A stretch of DNA of 64,000 nucleotides from positions 1,150,001 to 1,214,000 of the forward strand of contig JAODUP010000164.1 of assembly GCA_025642065.1 (NCBI GenBank), given 5' to 3'. Position numbers and translations under genes: made by a program. This document shows, piece after piece, positions 23,781 to 36,200 of this stretch. The notes under the pieces were generated by a model. It worked only from the letters and a program-made list of their open reading frames with translations, was not told the DNA's origin and searched no databases. Source of the stretch: Paralvinella palmiformis. Its lineage: Eukaryota > Annelida > Polychaeta > Terebellida > Alvinellidae. The stretch's first letter is position 1. Every line of letters starts with the position of its first letter.

Positions 23781-24575
23781 TGTATGCCGTGTGTAACTGA
23801 TCAATTATGGCTGTAATGAAATTATTGTTGCCTCGCGGCCATTTCTGTGTACAAATTGGGTCAAATAGGTTAAGAAATTATCTGGTATCCCAGGGTTTAA
23901 TTATTGCTGCTTTAATTTTCACAATCTACACGTTAACGCCCTCGGGAAATCGATTCTCAATTCTATGTTGTTAAATATCTCATATATATGCCGATATGAT
24001 ACACAGGGGTATATCAATAGATCTTGAAAATTAAAAAAAAATTCTATGTTTGCTTGGAGAATTTAGAACATTGCCTCGCTGATATTCAGCGGAGCACTTG
24101 AAATAAAAAATCTTAATTTAAATGGAGGTAAAACATATATTATCTATTTAGCTTCACGACATCATGTCAAGTCTATAAAAATACCATTGCATGCAGTTGG
24201 ATATCCCATTAGTCCTAATGGGTCAATAAATAATTCTAGCAGTTAATTTTGACAAATATATTAATATGAATGAACATGCCACTACTCTAACATGCAGAGC
24301 CGCTTACTATCAGCTTTAGAATATCCATCCACTTGTCTAAAAGCATGCCTTTTTGTATTTCATAAAAACTATTGTAGCTCTCGGTTATATCGCATATCTA
24401 TTTATATCATCAATCACTTTTAGCAAATTCAGAATGGTGCAGCTCACACATATATATGTTACAGTTAATTTTGTATAATCAGGTCATCTGTATATATCCT
24501 GAAATATTCAGGTAATACGTCTATTGCTAACTGAGATTTAATACAGTTTACCCGAACATTTCATGTAATATACAT

Positions 24576-24665
24576 ATTGGTGATGCTGATGATGATTGGT
24601 ATTTTACGGCCACTTTGGTGCACATGGTAGGCTTAATGGGCCGAGCGAACTCCAAAGGTAATGAA
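24576..24665 (-). mobile_element. SINE family A, 5'-truncated copy
   Basis: Only the 3' body and tail remain (GGTATTTTACGGCCACTTTG through CCGAGCGAACTCCAAAGG). The tRNA-like head is missing. Confidence 0.65.
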
Positions 24666-25183
24666 GTGATATATGTTAAAGCATCCATCAATTAGCGTCA
24701 CCGAGAAGCCCAACAAACACCGTCGTGTGGGAGTTATGGAAGCAGACAATCCGCGCGATTCATTAATATTCACGATTTCAATTAGAATTATACGGATAAA
24801 CGAGACATGACTGTATTCCCAAATATATGGGATTGATTAAAGAGCGTAATGACAGTGGTAAATATATAAATAAATTTATTTGATATTTAGGTTGGTTTTC
24901 CTTTTTTCGTTTGGGGAGAAGTGGGGTAGGCGGGTAGAATCGACCACATTAAAACCCTATTCTTTATTTATTACGCTTAATAGTTATAGGCTGGACTATA
25001 AATATATCATTGAATAATTGTTTTCAATTTTGTGTTTACTTTTAAACAATTTGCAACAACAGAGCAATACACGACAAAAAACAACTAGCGACTGAAAGTA
25101 GTCGTGTCCAAATTTGAACTTTTGTCGCTAGGTGTCAACATTTCAAAAGTCCACAATATATATATATATATATATATATATAC

Positions 25184-25500
25184 GTAGTGAGCTCCGGTGG
25201 CCTAGCGGTTAAGCACCGGGCACTTGGTGCCAACGGTCGCAGGTTCGAACCCCGTAAGAGGTCGAAACTTTTCCAGAGATTAATTTCTCGGCTCGCAACA
25301 TCGTGGGTGGTTGTCCACGTTAAATGGAGCTGCCGTCTCCACTGAATTATTAAAAATAAAGTGGGACGTTAAAGACTCACTGAGGACGCAAAACACTGGC
25401 AGTGACCACCCTCGGGGTATTTCGGCTCCATCTTTCCCTACTGATCCCCTGTAATTGGTGGAGGAGGAGTTTCTCAATCACTCCAACTTAGAGGCTGTGT
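25184..25500 (+). mobile_element. SINE family B copy
   Basis: Same head, body and length as 22164-22480, in the same orientation and directly preceded by a (TA)n tract (25158-25181). It ends in TAGAGGCTGTG, close to the family 3' end. Confidence 0.85.
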
Positions 25501-26561
25501 TAAATAATTTCCTCACTGTGGTCGAACTTCCCCTCCAGCCATTTGCTTATGTAAATAACCTTTACGACATTGAATTGGGTCATATATCACGTGATCAATG
25601 CCTTATTAGGAACATTAAACATCGATGGACCAGTAGAACCAATGGGTAGAACAGTACTTCTTGCTACACTAATATCAAACCATTGAAGTGTATAAGGTGA
25701 TCGAACCTCCTCATTTCTCCCCTATACAGCCATGATTTAAGGACAAGGGAAAGAAAAGTTACAATTTCCTTATCATTCAGTGGATTATTCCCAAAAGAAA
25801 ACAAAGTTAATGTCATATTTTACGTCTATTACAATTCATGTTTTTTTTGTTCTGATCGCCGAATTAAAAGGACATAAATCATTACCTTTTTTATAGTATA
25901 TTGTCACCTGCTTGGACACAAAGTTTTGATGCTATCTGAAAGTGATATTAATATAAAATGATGCCACTATTAAAGGGAAAATACCAACCAAATTCTGGAT
26001 GTCGATCTCATTCATAAGACGAAACCAAATTTTTATTGTAGAAGATGTCTTAATTATTATCTATTTCAGGAAACTAAAATGTCAATCATCTTTAAGTATA
26101 GTAACCCGATATCGATACTTTCAGTAAGAACAGAGTTTGAAATAAATCGGGCTACTTACAAATATACCGAGTGAACGTGGATTCGATGTTATTCAAACGT
26201 CAGGAAACCAACGTCCAAACATTACTTCAAATCTAAGTCTTATTGACTTTCCGGTGGAAGGGTGATTAGGTTTGTATTTGCATACATTATGATAATGATG
26301 ATTAAGCTTACTTAATGACGTAATATTCCGCTGTCATAACGTACAACTACAACTCAACTGGAACTTGTTATTGTTTTCTAGTTCGCTCATCTGCAAATTT
26401 GAAATACACTCGGCTAAACGTGAACAGCGGTTTAATTAATACAATTATTATTTCTCTGGGGTCTTTATGATATGACCTTTTTAGAACCAAATTTATTCCA
26501 TTAAAATTATAGTAAGTGCTTAGTTCATATAACTCTAATTATGATGTGGTGTATAGTGAAT

Positions 26562-26592
26562 ATCACACACACACACACACACACACACACAA
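26562..26592 (+). repeat. (CA)n microsatellite
   Basis: About 15 CA units. Confidence 0.85.
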
Positions 26593-28164
26593 TATAACAA
26601 AGTCTCCATTTGGTGTTCATTTTGTTTCATTGTTTTCGAGCATCTAAGCACCAGCAGCAGTTGACAATGCTCAAAAACAAAATACTGATGCTTTAACAAC
26701 AAACTGCATCTGCAGAACATTTCAATGCTAAAATGGTTTCATTAAAACACATCACATCTTACATGGATTAAATTCTAACAAATCTAGAAACAGATCTAGA
26801 AATCCGATATGCATTGTTGAAAACCCGTCACCTAGCCTAGATAATAATATTTGATAAATCAATCAATGTTATCATCCTTTTACAGATCAATATTAGTTTG
26901 TTTTGGACATGATTTGGCAGAAATTGTCAAATTTGGTAATAGATGCATTATTGGCAGCCATTGTTTATTACAAGAGAATAAACCAAATCAATTTCTAATC
27001 TTTTTAGCTATACAACTATTATTTTGCTGTGCATTTTCCATATTATTAGCACCTTTTTATAACCGTACTGGTGAATGAAACATGTAGGGCATCGATCAAA
27101 GGTGGTTACCATTAACACAAAAACATATATAATTCTCATTAACCAGTCATTTACATCTGAAGGGACATAGGTAACGGGTTACGGTTGATGACAGAACTCC
27201 TTTAATAGACAATTTCTGTGACACACACAGTCCACATCTACTGTGGTTTGCGGGTCAGTGAAGCCATGTAGTATCGGGGAACAAGAAGCGTGATTCACTA
27301 ATTGTTCATAAATTTATATTTGGGGGGATTCACAGAACTAGGTCGACCTACAAGTTCTGGTAGCAGTTTCAATTTTATTAAAATATAACGCAGAATTATT
27401 TTAGTAATGGAGAAGATTATTTGTATAGGGAAAGTTGACAATTTATTTTGGCCTGAAAAAATTCCACACTATTGAAAATAAAATGTTAACAAATATATCG
27501 TGATCTCCATGATCTCACAGTTGGTAAAAGAATGTTTTTATCATATGGCTCAGTGAGACCAGTGAAACGCGACCCACAAACGGACGTTCGCTAGATGGCG
27601 CAGTCGTCGCAGAAATTGTCTATTGTTAATCACACTGGGTCACCTTTCCTAGAGTTTATATATATATACATTGATTGACTTGTAGTATTTCTCCGTATAA
27701 TCATCTTAATAAATGGACAATCAGATAATACAGCTAAGATGGCACCTGTAGTCTTCAAACATGATTAAAAATCACATTATATTATACAATGAAACCTTTC
27801 TATGGCCACCAGTTGCGTTTATGTAAGTATCCTTTATAAAGGGGAGCACCTGCCTTATGCTAACATCTACGTTAAATAACCTAAGTAACCATAGCTGTCG
27901 TGGCAGGTGACATATAATTACACAGAACTCAGTACATACAGTGGGTAGGAAAGTGTTAATACCGGTAAACAGTAACTAAAAAGTGATTAATTACTAACGT
28001 CATGATTACTGGTCTAATTTAAACAATTGTATCTCGTCACAACTGACAACTATCACAATTATTCCTAAGAGAAGTCACAATTCAGATATGATCAATACTC
28101 TCTAACTACCAAAGACAAATCAACAGCTTTAAAGCATCACCAGTTCTTAAAATGTAACAAAGGA

Positions 28165-28168
<4 letters not shown>

Positions 28169-28204
<36 letters not shown>
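28169..28204 (+). repeat. (TA)n microsatellite
   Basis: About 17 TA units. Confidence 0.85.
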
Positions 28205-28206
<2 letters not shown>

Positions 28207-28763
28207 CATACATTTAATTAACTCATGTTCACTTATTTTGTTTGCCACACAATTTAATTAACCCCAAACATTATCTTAAAAACAACAGATACAAATCTGT
28301 GCAGAAAATAGCTCAACTCTAACAAGAAGCCAAATGTATAACTCACTCTCTATATCAAAAACATACACCTCCAAAAACTGTCAGTGTTAACTTCACACCG
28401 ACTGATGATGTCATCATGTATAATGATGTAACTAACATGATAACTGACTGTCTAACCATTAATGGGATAATTTACTAAACAGAACACAATATTTACACCA
28501 TCAACATATAAATAGTGGTTTTAGTTGACCATAGTTACAAACATATACACATTTCAGATGAAAGTGTCTGCATGGAGGTGCACACACACACACACACATA
28601 CACACATACACACAGTGTTTACTGGACAGCTTCAGAAATAGGAGTTTCTGGCAAAAAATTCTGTTTGTAACCTACATACAACAACTTCACTGTAGATGTG
28701 ACACATTTGTCATGTAGGAAACGCAGATTAACTGGACCCCAGCATTTGTTTGTTGTTTTGTTG

Positions 28764-28869
28764 TTCGGGAAGAATCCCCAGGCTGTCGCTTATTCAGCAC
28801 AGCCTCTATGTTGGAGTGGTTGAGAAATCTCCTCCCCCACCACTCACAGGGGAGCAGTATGGAAAGATG
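28764..28869 (-). mobile_element. SINE family B 3' fragment
   Basis: Reverse of the family B 3' part, including GGAGCAGTATGGAAAGATG on the plus strand. It extends past the end of the other copies with CCCAGGCTGTCGCTTATTCA, so it preserves the true 3' tail. Confidence 0.65.
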
Positions 28870-29699
28870 TTGGTAAGTGTCTCATATATATATATATATA
28901 TATATATAGGTCTATGTATGTACAGATGTTTTTTTTTTCATGTTTAAGTTCAATTATATACGGAAATTAATTATGTATAAAAGTATAGGGTTTGAGGGAT
29001 GTTTAGGTGTTGATGCTCTGAGCTAGTGCCACCATCTGCATGTATCATGATTTATGCGTGTGTTTGTGTGTGCACACACACACACAAACACACGCACTGG
29101 TAAACCATTTGCTTGACAACAAGACACCTCCACCCATACACACAAATTGCAACAGTGTCAAATACACTAATAAGTATGTGAAGTTATATTGTTATGGTGG
29201 GGCTTATTGGGAGACTATTGGATCCAAGCAACCAAAACATTGTATAATGAACTTGACAAAAACATTCACCATTAAACAACGTACTCTCTCACAAATAACA
29301 TGAAGCAACTATAACAATAAAGACATAATAAGCTGCCTAGTGTATCACAACACTGAAGTAGTTGCAGGAGTGCACACACACACATACACACACACACATA
29401 CACACACACATCTATATCAACAACCTCACAGAGAAATGGTGCCGTTACATCACTCTAATAATAGTGTCTAATTGGATGTTAATCTGTATTTGTGATAACT
29501 GACTCTGTATTCCAATACACAATCATTTTACAATACACACAAGTGCTTCTACACACTAACATATATCCTGTCGCTCAAAGGAGACAACTTTGATCAAACC
29601 CTCTCACATACAAAGTATTGAACCTGAACAATATGACTGGAAAACAATAATAAACCCTTCTGTGTGATTACCTAAACTGAACATGGTAAAAATACTATT

Positions 29700-29774
<75 letters not shown>

Positions 29775-30285
29775 GGATCACTCTGGAGTTTCACACCGTT
29801 GTTTTTAAATGAATGAATGAAATTGGTTGAGTACCACCAAGCACCATTGGCGAAATCAGATCTTGACCTATGGTCACTGTAACAGCACAAGAATGGCCAC
29901 AAATGATGATTATTGATTTCTACATGTTACGTATCATTAGCAAAATACTATGGAAAGAAATATTGGGGTACTGAGAAATTGACGAAGGCACATTTTTGCC
30001 AGGCGAAAGGGCACAATTTTGTCAAACAGAAGGCACACTGTGCTGCTGACCTAGAATGATCCCTGTATGTGCATGTGTATATGTGTGTGTGTAAATGCAA
30101 ACACAGGCAAACAGACTAACACATAATGTCAACAATTACGATCAGAATGATCAGTGCTCCAGACGTGGCAACATTCCGCACAACCGTAAGCCAACTAGAA
30201 AGTGAACACTGACTGGCTTTGTGATACTAATAATCACAATAATTTCCTAAGAGCAGCAATCACAAACTACACTGATCACGCATCA
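28870..30285. other. 3' flank of the glutamate carrier
   Basis: Holds CA/TG tracts, including the perfect (TG)n at 29700. The 3' UTR of the carrier must lie in its right part, but no clear AATAAA on the minus strand was found close to the stop codon. Confidence 0.4.
29700..29772 (+). repeat. perfect (TG)n microsatellite
   Basis: About 36 uninterrupted TG units, the longest perfect dinucleotide run in the window. Confidence 0.9.
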
Positions 30286-32497
30286 CTAGATCTGTCTTGG
30301 ATAGCCGAGAATAGACTCGGCAACGCCCAGGAAGTAGACCGTCTGTGCTATGCCAAACAGTGGTGCTATGACCATCATACGACACGCGCCACCCTTAAAG
30401 AATGCCCTCCAACCTTCATGTTTCATTACCTGTCTGTAATATATAGAATAATATAGACAAGATGAGCTGTGATACATCCGGCAACTGATAAACCAAACAA
30501 CAAAATGTCATATTGATAAGTACCCGTGTTAATTATTTATAGAGCTATACTGATAAGAATCAACACTTTCATGTATCAAATTTACGTAGGTTCCCCCCGT
30601 CTGTTAATGTTTATATATATTTATAGTTCATTAGGTATTTCGGGTTGGATGCACCAAGTTAACATCAACATGTAAATTACAGCAATAGGGAAACCTCTTA
30701 GATCGATGCAGCATAAAAAAGCTGGAAAGTTTTAATATAAATTGGTCAGATAAACAATAAAACGTACACAAGATAACACAAATGATGCTGGCACATTCAG
30801 GAAAGATTGTCAGGGTCATGGAGGTTGATGAATATTTAAATTAATCTGGAGTCTAGGCAATCATCAAAACATAAACAGCAATCGGCAGAAAAATTACTAT
30901 TTTGATGATTTGGTAGTATTACTCCTCAAAACAAAACAAAAAACCTGAAAAACCCAACCCAACAACGTTGATAGCAAGATAACTTACAAATACAGTGTGT
31001 AACTCACTTTAAAAACTATCAGAAACTAACCGGATAATTTCTACATTATAAGAGCTGGTCATGATAAGAATTAAAACTTGAAACATTACCCATGTTTTAA
31101 GGACCATCTGAAGGACCATTTCCGTGGAGATCACTGATAAGTATTTCTATTCTATGTTCCTAACAGATAATTTTCTAAAATTTCATTATGCAATTTTAAA
31201 TTTAATGATTTTAAATAACTTTTAATTTTTGTACTCCACGTCAATTGATAAATGTATAGTTACAAAATAATTAATAAGAATAAATGCCATAAACACAACA
31301 ACAAAAATTTGAAACTTGAAGATTTTTTTTATTTTTTGCACTGATTTAAATCAAACAACTCTGACTGACTCTGTCGGGAGTTGATAAATGATGGCATTAT
31401 TTATTAACTGATAGTAAAATAGATGGACAATTAAACTGAAAAACAAATAGCTAGTTCTTCACAGATTTCTGTTTGATGTTCCATCACATCTGTTTATGGC
31501 TGATCTAAATGCCATAAACGCGAGAACCCCCCACAACATTAATTGCAATCAGCAATAGGCAAATAAAATGACAAAAATCTAAGTTAGCCTGTAAAATAAG
31601 CAAATACAGCTTCAACTAAATTGACATAATTTGCATATTTCATTAGCCGATCTAATAATTTTCAGCCAATCACAATTGAACGCATTGGGTGACTGACACA
31701 AAAATGGATATGGCACAGTATTTATTATTTCGGGACCAGATTCAAGTGGCAGGAACCGAATACAGGGGGGGGGGGATTTAAAAACACCGGATTATATGAT
31801 TTTAGGATGAGAGCAATCTGTTCCAAGGAAAATCAAGGCAGTAGGAGGGGGTGAGAAATGTACCAAGATGTCAGCAGACAGTAGAGCACAATATTATGAT
31901 GCCTCGTGTGATATAATCAGTCCTTGTCAGTTACGAACTTACATAAAACAGTCCACTATGCCTTTGTATGTCCTGTCTCCACTAGCTTTTTTTATCGTCT
32001 GCAGGCGAGTCTTCACAACTGAAAAACAAGACAGGAGTAGCTATTTACCTGTTGCTCTATCTATTTATCTAAAAATCAATCAGGTGAGCAATTGATGGCT
32101 AAATGCTCTATCTCTTCCATCATCTACCTACATCAGGCATAAATAATTCTAGAAAATCAATGGGAACTGTATAGAAATATTTATAAAGCCCTTCACCAAA
32201 AACAAAATAGAACAAAAACAAATTTAGCCAAACTAGTGCATTACTTGTGGTGATGGTACTAATTAAATGGAAATCCAATATTACTATTATACTGATGCCA
32301 AATATGCAAACAGCTTTGTACAATATTCACATGATTTTCAAACTGACACATGACGATATGACTGCTTACTTTGAATGAAAGTGGGATTTTAAAGCTATTC
32401 AGCTACCGGTAACTCGAACCAATCAATTTATAAACAGTCCACACACAACTCATGATCTCCCATAATAATTCACACATACATACACAAACACACACAA

Positions 32498-32538
<41 letters not shown>

Positions 32539-33158
32539 CCTTGATACTAACCATCAAAAGGATTTACAGATAATGAAGCAATACTTCCACTGACACAGCC
32601 AGATATAAATGACACATAGAAAACAGCACCCTCGTTGTCCTTTCTTCGTTTTCCCTGAAAATAGTTCAACTCGTTAGCACACGCATGACATACTGCAGCC
32701 ATGTATCTGTGTCTGTATGTGCAAGAGAGAGAGAGACCAGTTTGTGAAAAGGGACTGGCTTGGATAATCAAAACTTTGAATGATGTCATTTGGACTAACA
32801 GTCATTGAAATATATCAAGAAGGTGAATCTTTCAAACGAAGAGGATATCTGTCTCATTGATACCTACCACTGAATTAAGATGAGCAAACAAAGGAAAGTA
32901 TATGGCAGAGAACATGATATCACGTAGCCATGTTGCTCCAACCCCTCTATATAAACCCATAATGCCTTTCTCTTTCAGTAGCTGTAAAGCAATGGTCGAC
33001 GCTCTGATGTTAGCAGCTCCTGGATTACTAGCTGGAACATGTAGAATATCAACAAGCATTATTATTATTATTATTGCATCATATGCTCAGCTTACTAATT
33101 GTCTAAACCAAATTAATTATTAACACCAGACAAAATCACAAATGACTTTAGAATTATA

Positions 33159-33218
<60 letters not shown>

Positions 33219-36200
33219 TATAATGTATTATGGTATGGCATATTAATTATCATGTACTGAGCAACATCACAGTAGAAGTGGTTTTTTTCCGGAATGACAA
33301 CCCACAAAACCTGAAATGTCACTTTAGTCAAGTGACTCGACTTTATACACCAGACACAGGGTCAATTCCATTTCGTCAGTTCCAATTCCACTCATTTCCA
33401 TTTGGTCAATTGCAATTCCACATCAGGTTAATCAAATCCAAATTTATCAATTCCATTTTTTACTCCGAGTACCTACTTGGAATACCTACTCCGAGTAGTT
33501 AACATTCCAAGCAAGATTGTTATGGGAGAAATATTTCTGAATTAAAAAATTAAATGGTAAATTGATTTGTGGATAAATTTTTGCCTATTCTAAATATTGA
33601 ACGGGGGTAAATTCCTAAATAACAATATCTCTATATAGATTATGGGCATGCTATGTGGTGGCATCACAGTGTGTTGGATGAAGCCCACAGTATCCAGACT
33701 ATTTTAATATCTGATATATATATATATATATATATAAGGAACCAAAGCTCTGGATCAATTTTGTTCCAGTATATTGGTAACACCACATGTAAGTGTTAAT
33801 GTGGTAAAACAATAGTGCAAGCCTAAGCACAAGGTGCTTTTAGCTAAAGAGATATTTGATTAGATCAAGTGGTGGATCACAGTCTTGGGTGTATCCCCAT
33901 GTAAGTGTGTACTTTGTAGTCATCAAAGATGTGTTTATATTCCACTGTCCAGTAGGAACCTGATCAGCCTTTTCAATAACAGCCGACGTCTGATGTCGTC
34001 TATTTTATAGTCTCTCGTCGCCTATTTTATTGACAGAAAATCGGTTAGCTACTTTGATTTTATCAAAAAGTGGCCTAGAATGCACCAAATACCCCATTTG
34101 TTAACTTTTCAGGGGAGAGCCTCTAACCCACCCCCCTTTCAATGTAAAAGGGCCACTACTGTGTTAGTGTGATTACCACTACCCCACAGCCAGGCCTTCA
34201 CTATCCCCTACCTACATCCATACCAGTAACGCCGCTGCAATGGCGTCGCAGTGTTTTTACAGGCCACCATAAGTGAGCTACTGCCTACTTTTTTGTAAGG
34301 GGCTGTCTACTCGATTCCCTACTGAAAAGGCTGCCTCATGATAACAAATATCAGAGCCATAACAGTATTACCTGATCTACCAGCATCTTGTAACTGTATC
34401 TTCAGAAGTTCCATTGGTGTTGTGACGACGACCTGACAGAAGCCAGCTCCAGCCCCAGCTAGTGTCTCACGAGGTAACGTCAAACGTCCACTGGAAAGAG
34501 TGACAACGTCGTAATACAAGCACCATCATACACTGGCCACGGGTCAAAACATCGGTCATAAATTAAACACTACAGTCAATCTATACAAACTCTACAGATA
34601 CTATCTAATTAATTATTACTGATCACCGGGGGATCTAATATAAAAAAATTGGACTGAATGAGCCCGAAATTGTTAAACTGGATTCTCAATCAAGCATTAG
34701 TAGGGAACAAATGATGACAGCATTTAACGGAGTAAGTTAAACAACAACTTTTATATTAAATTATTAATCTAAAGCTAAATGCCATTCATGCACTGACTTT
34801 CACATAAAATAGGTACCATGACAAACCAATGACATACTAGGAATGATGCTGGATGGGTGATAATCAACTAATCCTGGTTATACAATGTATTTAATCAATT
34901 CAAGGGATTTCTGGATCTATGCCAAAACAAATATGCACACACCAGGTCAATCTACTACTAAAATATTTTAAACCAGTAGACTTCTAGTCTCTTCAAATAT
35001 TAAACATAACTCTGAGGGAAAGGAACACATTAAAGCAAGCTGAAACAGAGCAAACAAATTTATCAAAAACTATCAAAATAACTTTTGGTCTTTGTACATA
35101 TACTAATATAATATTATACAGAAGATATTTTATGATTAATCTCTTCAGTTACCTTAAAGGAGATAACGTCTGGAATTTCTGACAAAAAAACAACAAATAA
35201 ATTTCATAAAATAAAACAATCACACCTCCACACATACAGAACATTTACTGAATACATTCTGTTGAGCAAAAGTGTCTGTCAAGTTTGAAAAAATTCAAAA
35301 GAAACAATTAATGCCAAAAATTCTTAACATAAATCCAGCAAATTCTGTGCCCAGTGCATGCCAGCTGATCTAACGGTATCAGCACACAAAATGTGATCAA
35401 CACCAAACGAGGACTGTTAACTCCTGCATACACAGGATTGTGCATGCACGGATATCCCAATTGTCTGGTGTACATCAAAAGAATTAACAACTGACATCTA
35501 GAAACAGTATAATTCTGGATAAATTGAGAAAGACACCAGTTCGTGATAATCCTCAAAACAAGAGCAACTGATCGCCTTAAAACTCACAGATGTGCTGGTT
35601 ACTTTATGCAAATAACTATAATATAAAACAACTCAAATTAAAATCGTTAATGGTTGTCTGATCCAAGGAATAAATGAGCCCATAAAAAAATAAAATAATA
35701 TTAAAGACTAACGCCTGTGATTAATTTTAGTACCTGAATCTGTTAATATATAATAGCTGAGAATCTCCTTTTTTTCTGGCCATGAGAAACAAATGGGCCT
35801 CGTAAGATGTGTTATTATCTGGCCATATGTAAACAAATGAGCCTCGTAAGATGTGTTATTATCTGGCCAAATGTAAACAAATGAGCCTCGTAAGATGTGT
35901 TATGATGTCGCTGTAGTATTTACCTTTCTGTACGGAGATAATGCCTAAAGGTATCATTTCCCACTAGTTTGATGGCCTTCTCTGGTGTGATTAACAACGT
36001 GTTCACTGCACAACCTGTAAACAAAAAGGCAACAGATACACAATGGTAATAAAAGAACAACACAAAGGCAATATAAATCAGGGACAACAATGTCATTTTT
36101 TCACCCCTAAAGGGCAACATCCGCAGGTTAAAATCCAGCATGAAAAAGAGATTTCTGATTCCATAAGAGAATACTCAAACTGAACACCGCACCCATTTTT

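Larger units (their letters stand above)
25500..28760. other. no gene seen; A/T-rich intergenic DNA
   Basis: Nothing beyond (CA)n and (TA)n tracts and scattered short ORFs was recognised. Confidence 0.5.

Noticed and set aside
30202..30456. 84-codon plus-strand ORF
   Set aside because: Antisense to the last exon of the glutamate carrier.
35775..35908. possible CRISPR-like array
   Set aside because: Units are contiguous 44-bp tandem copies without unique spacers, in an intron of an animal gene.
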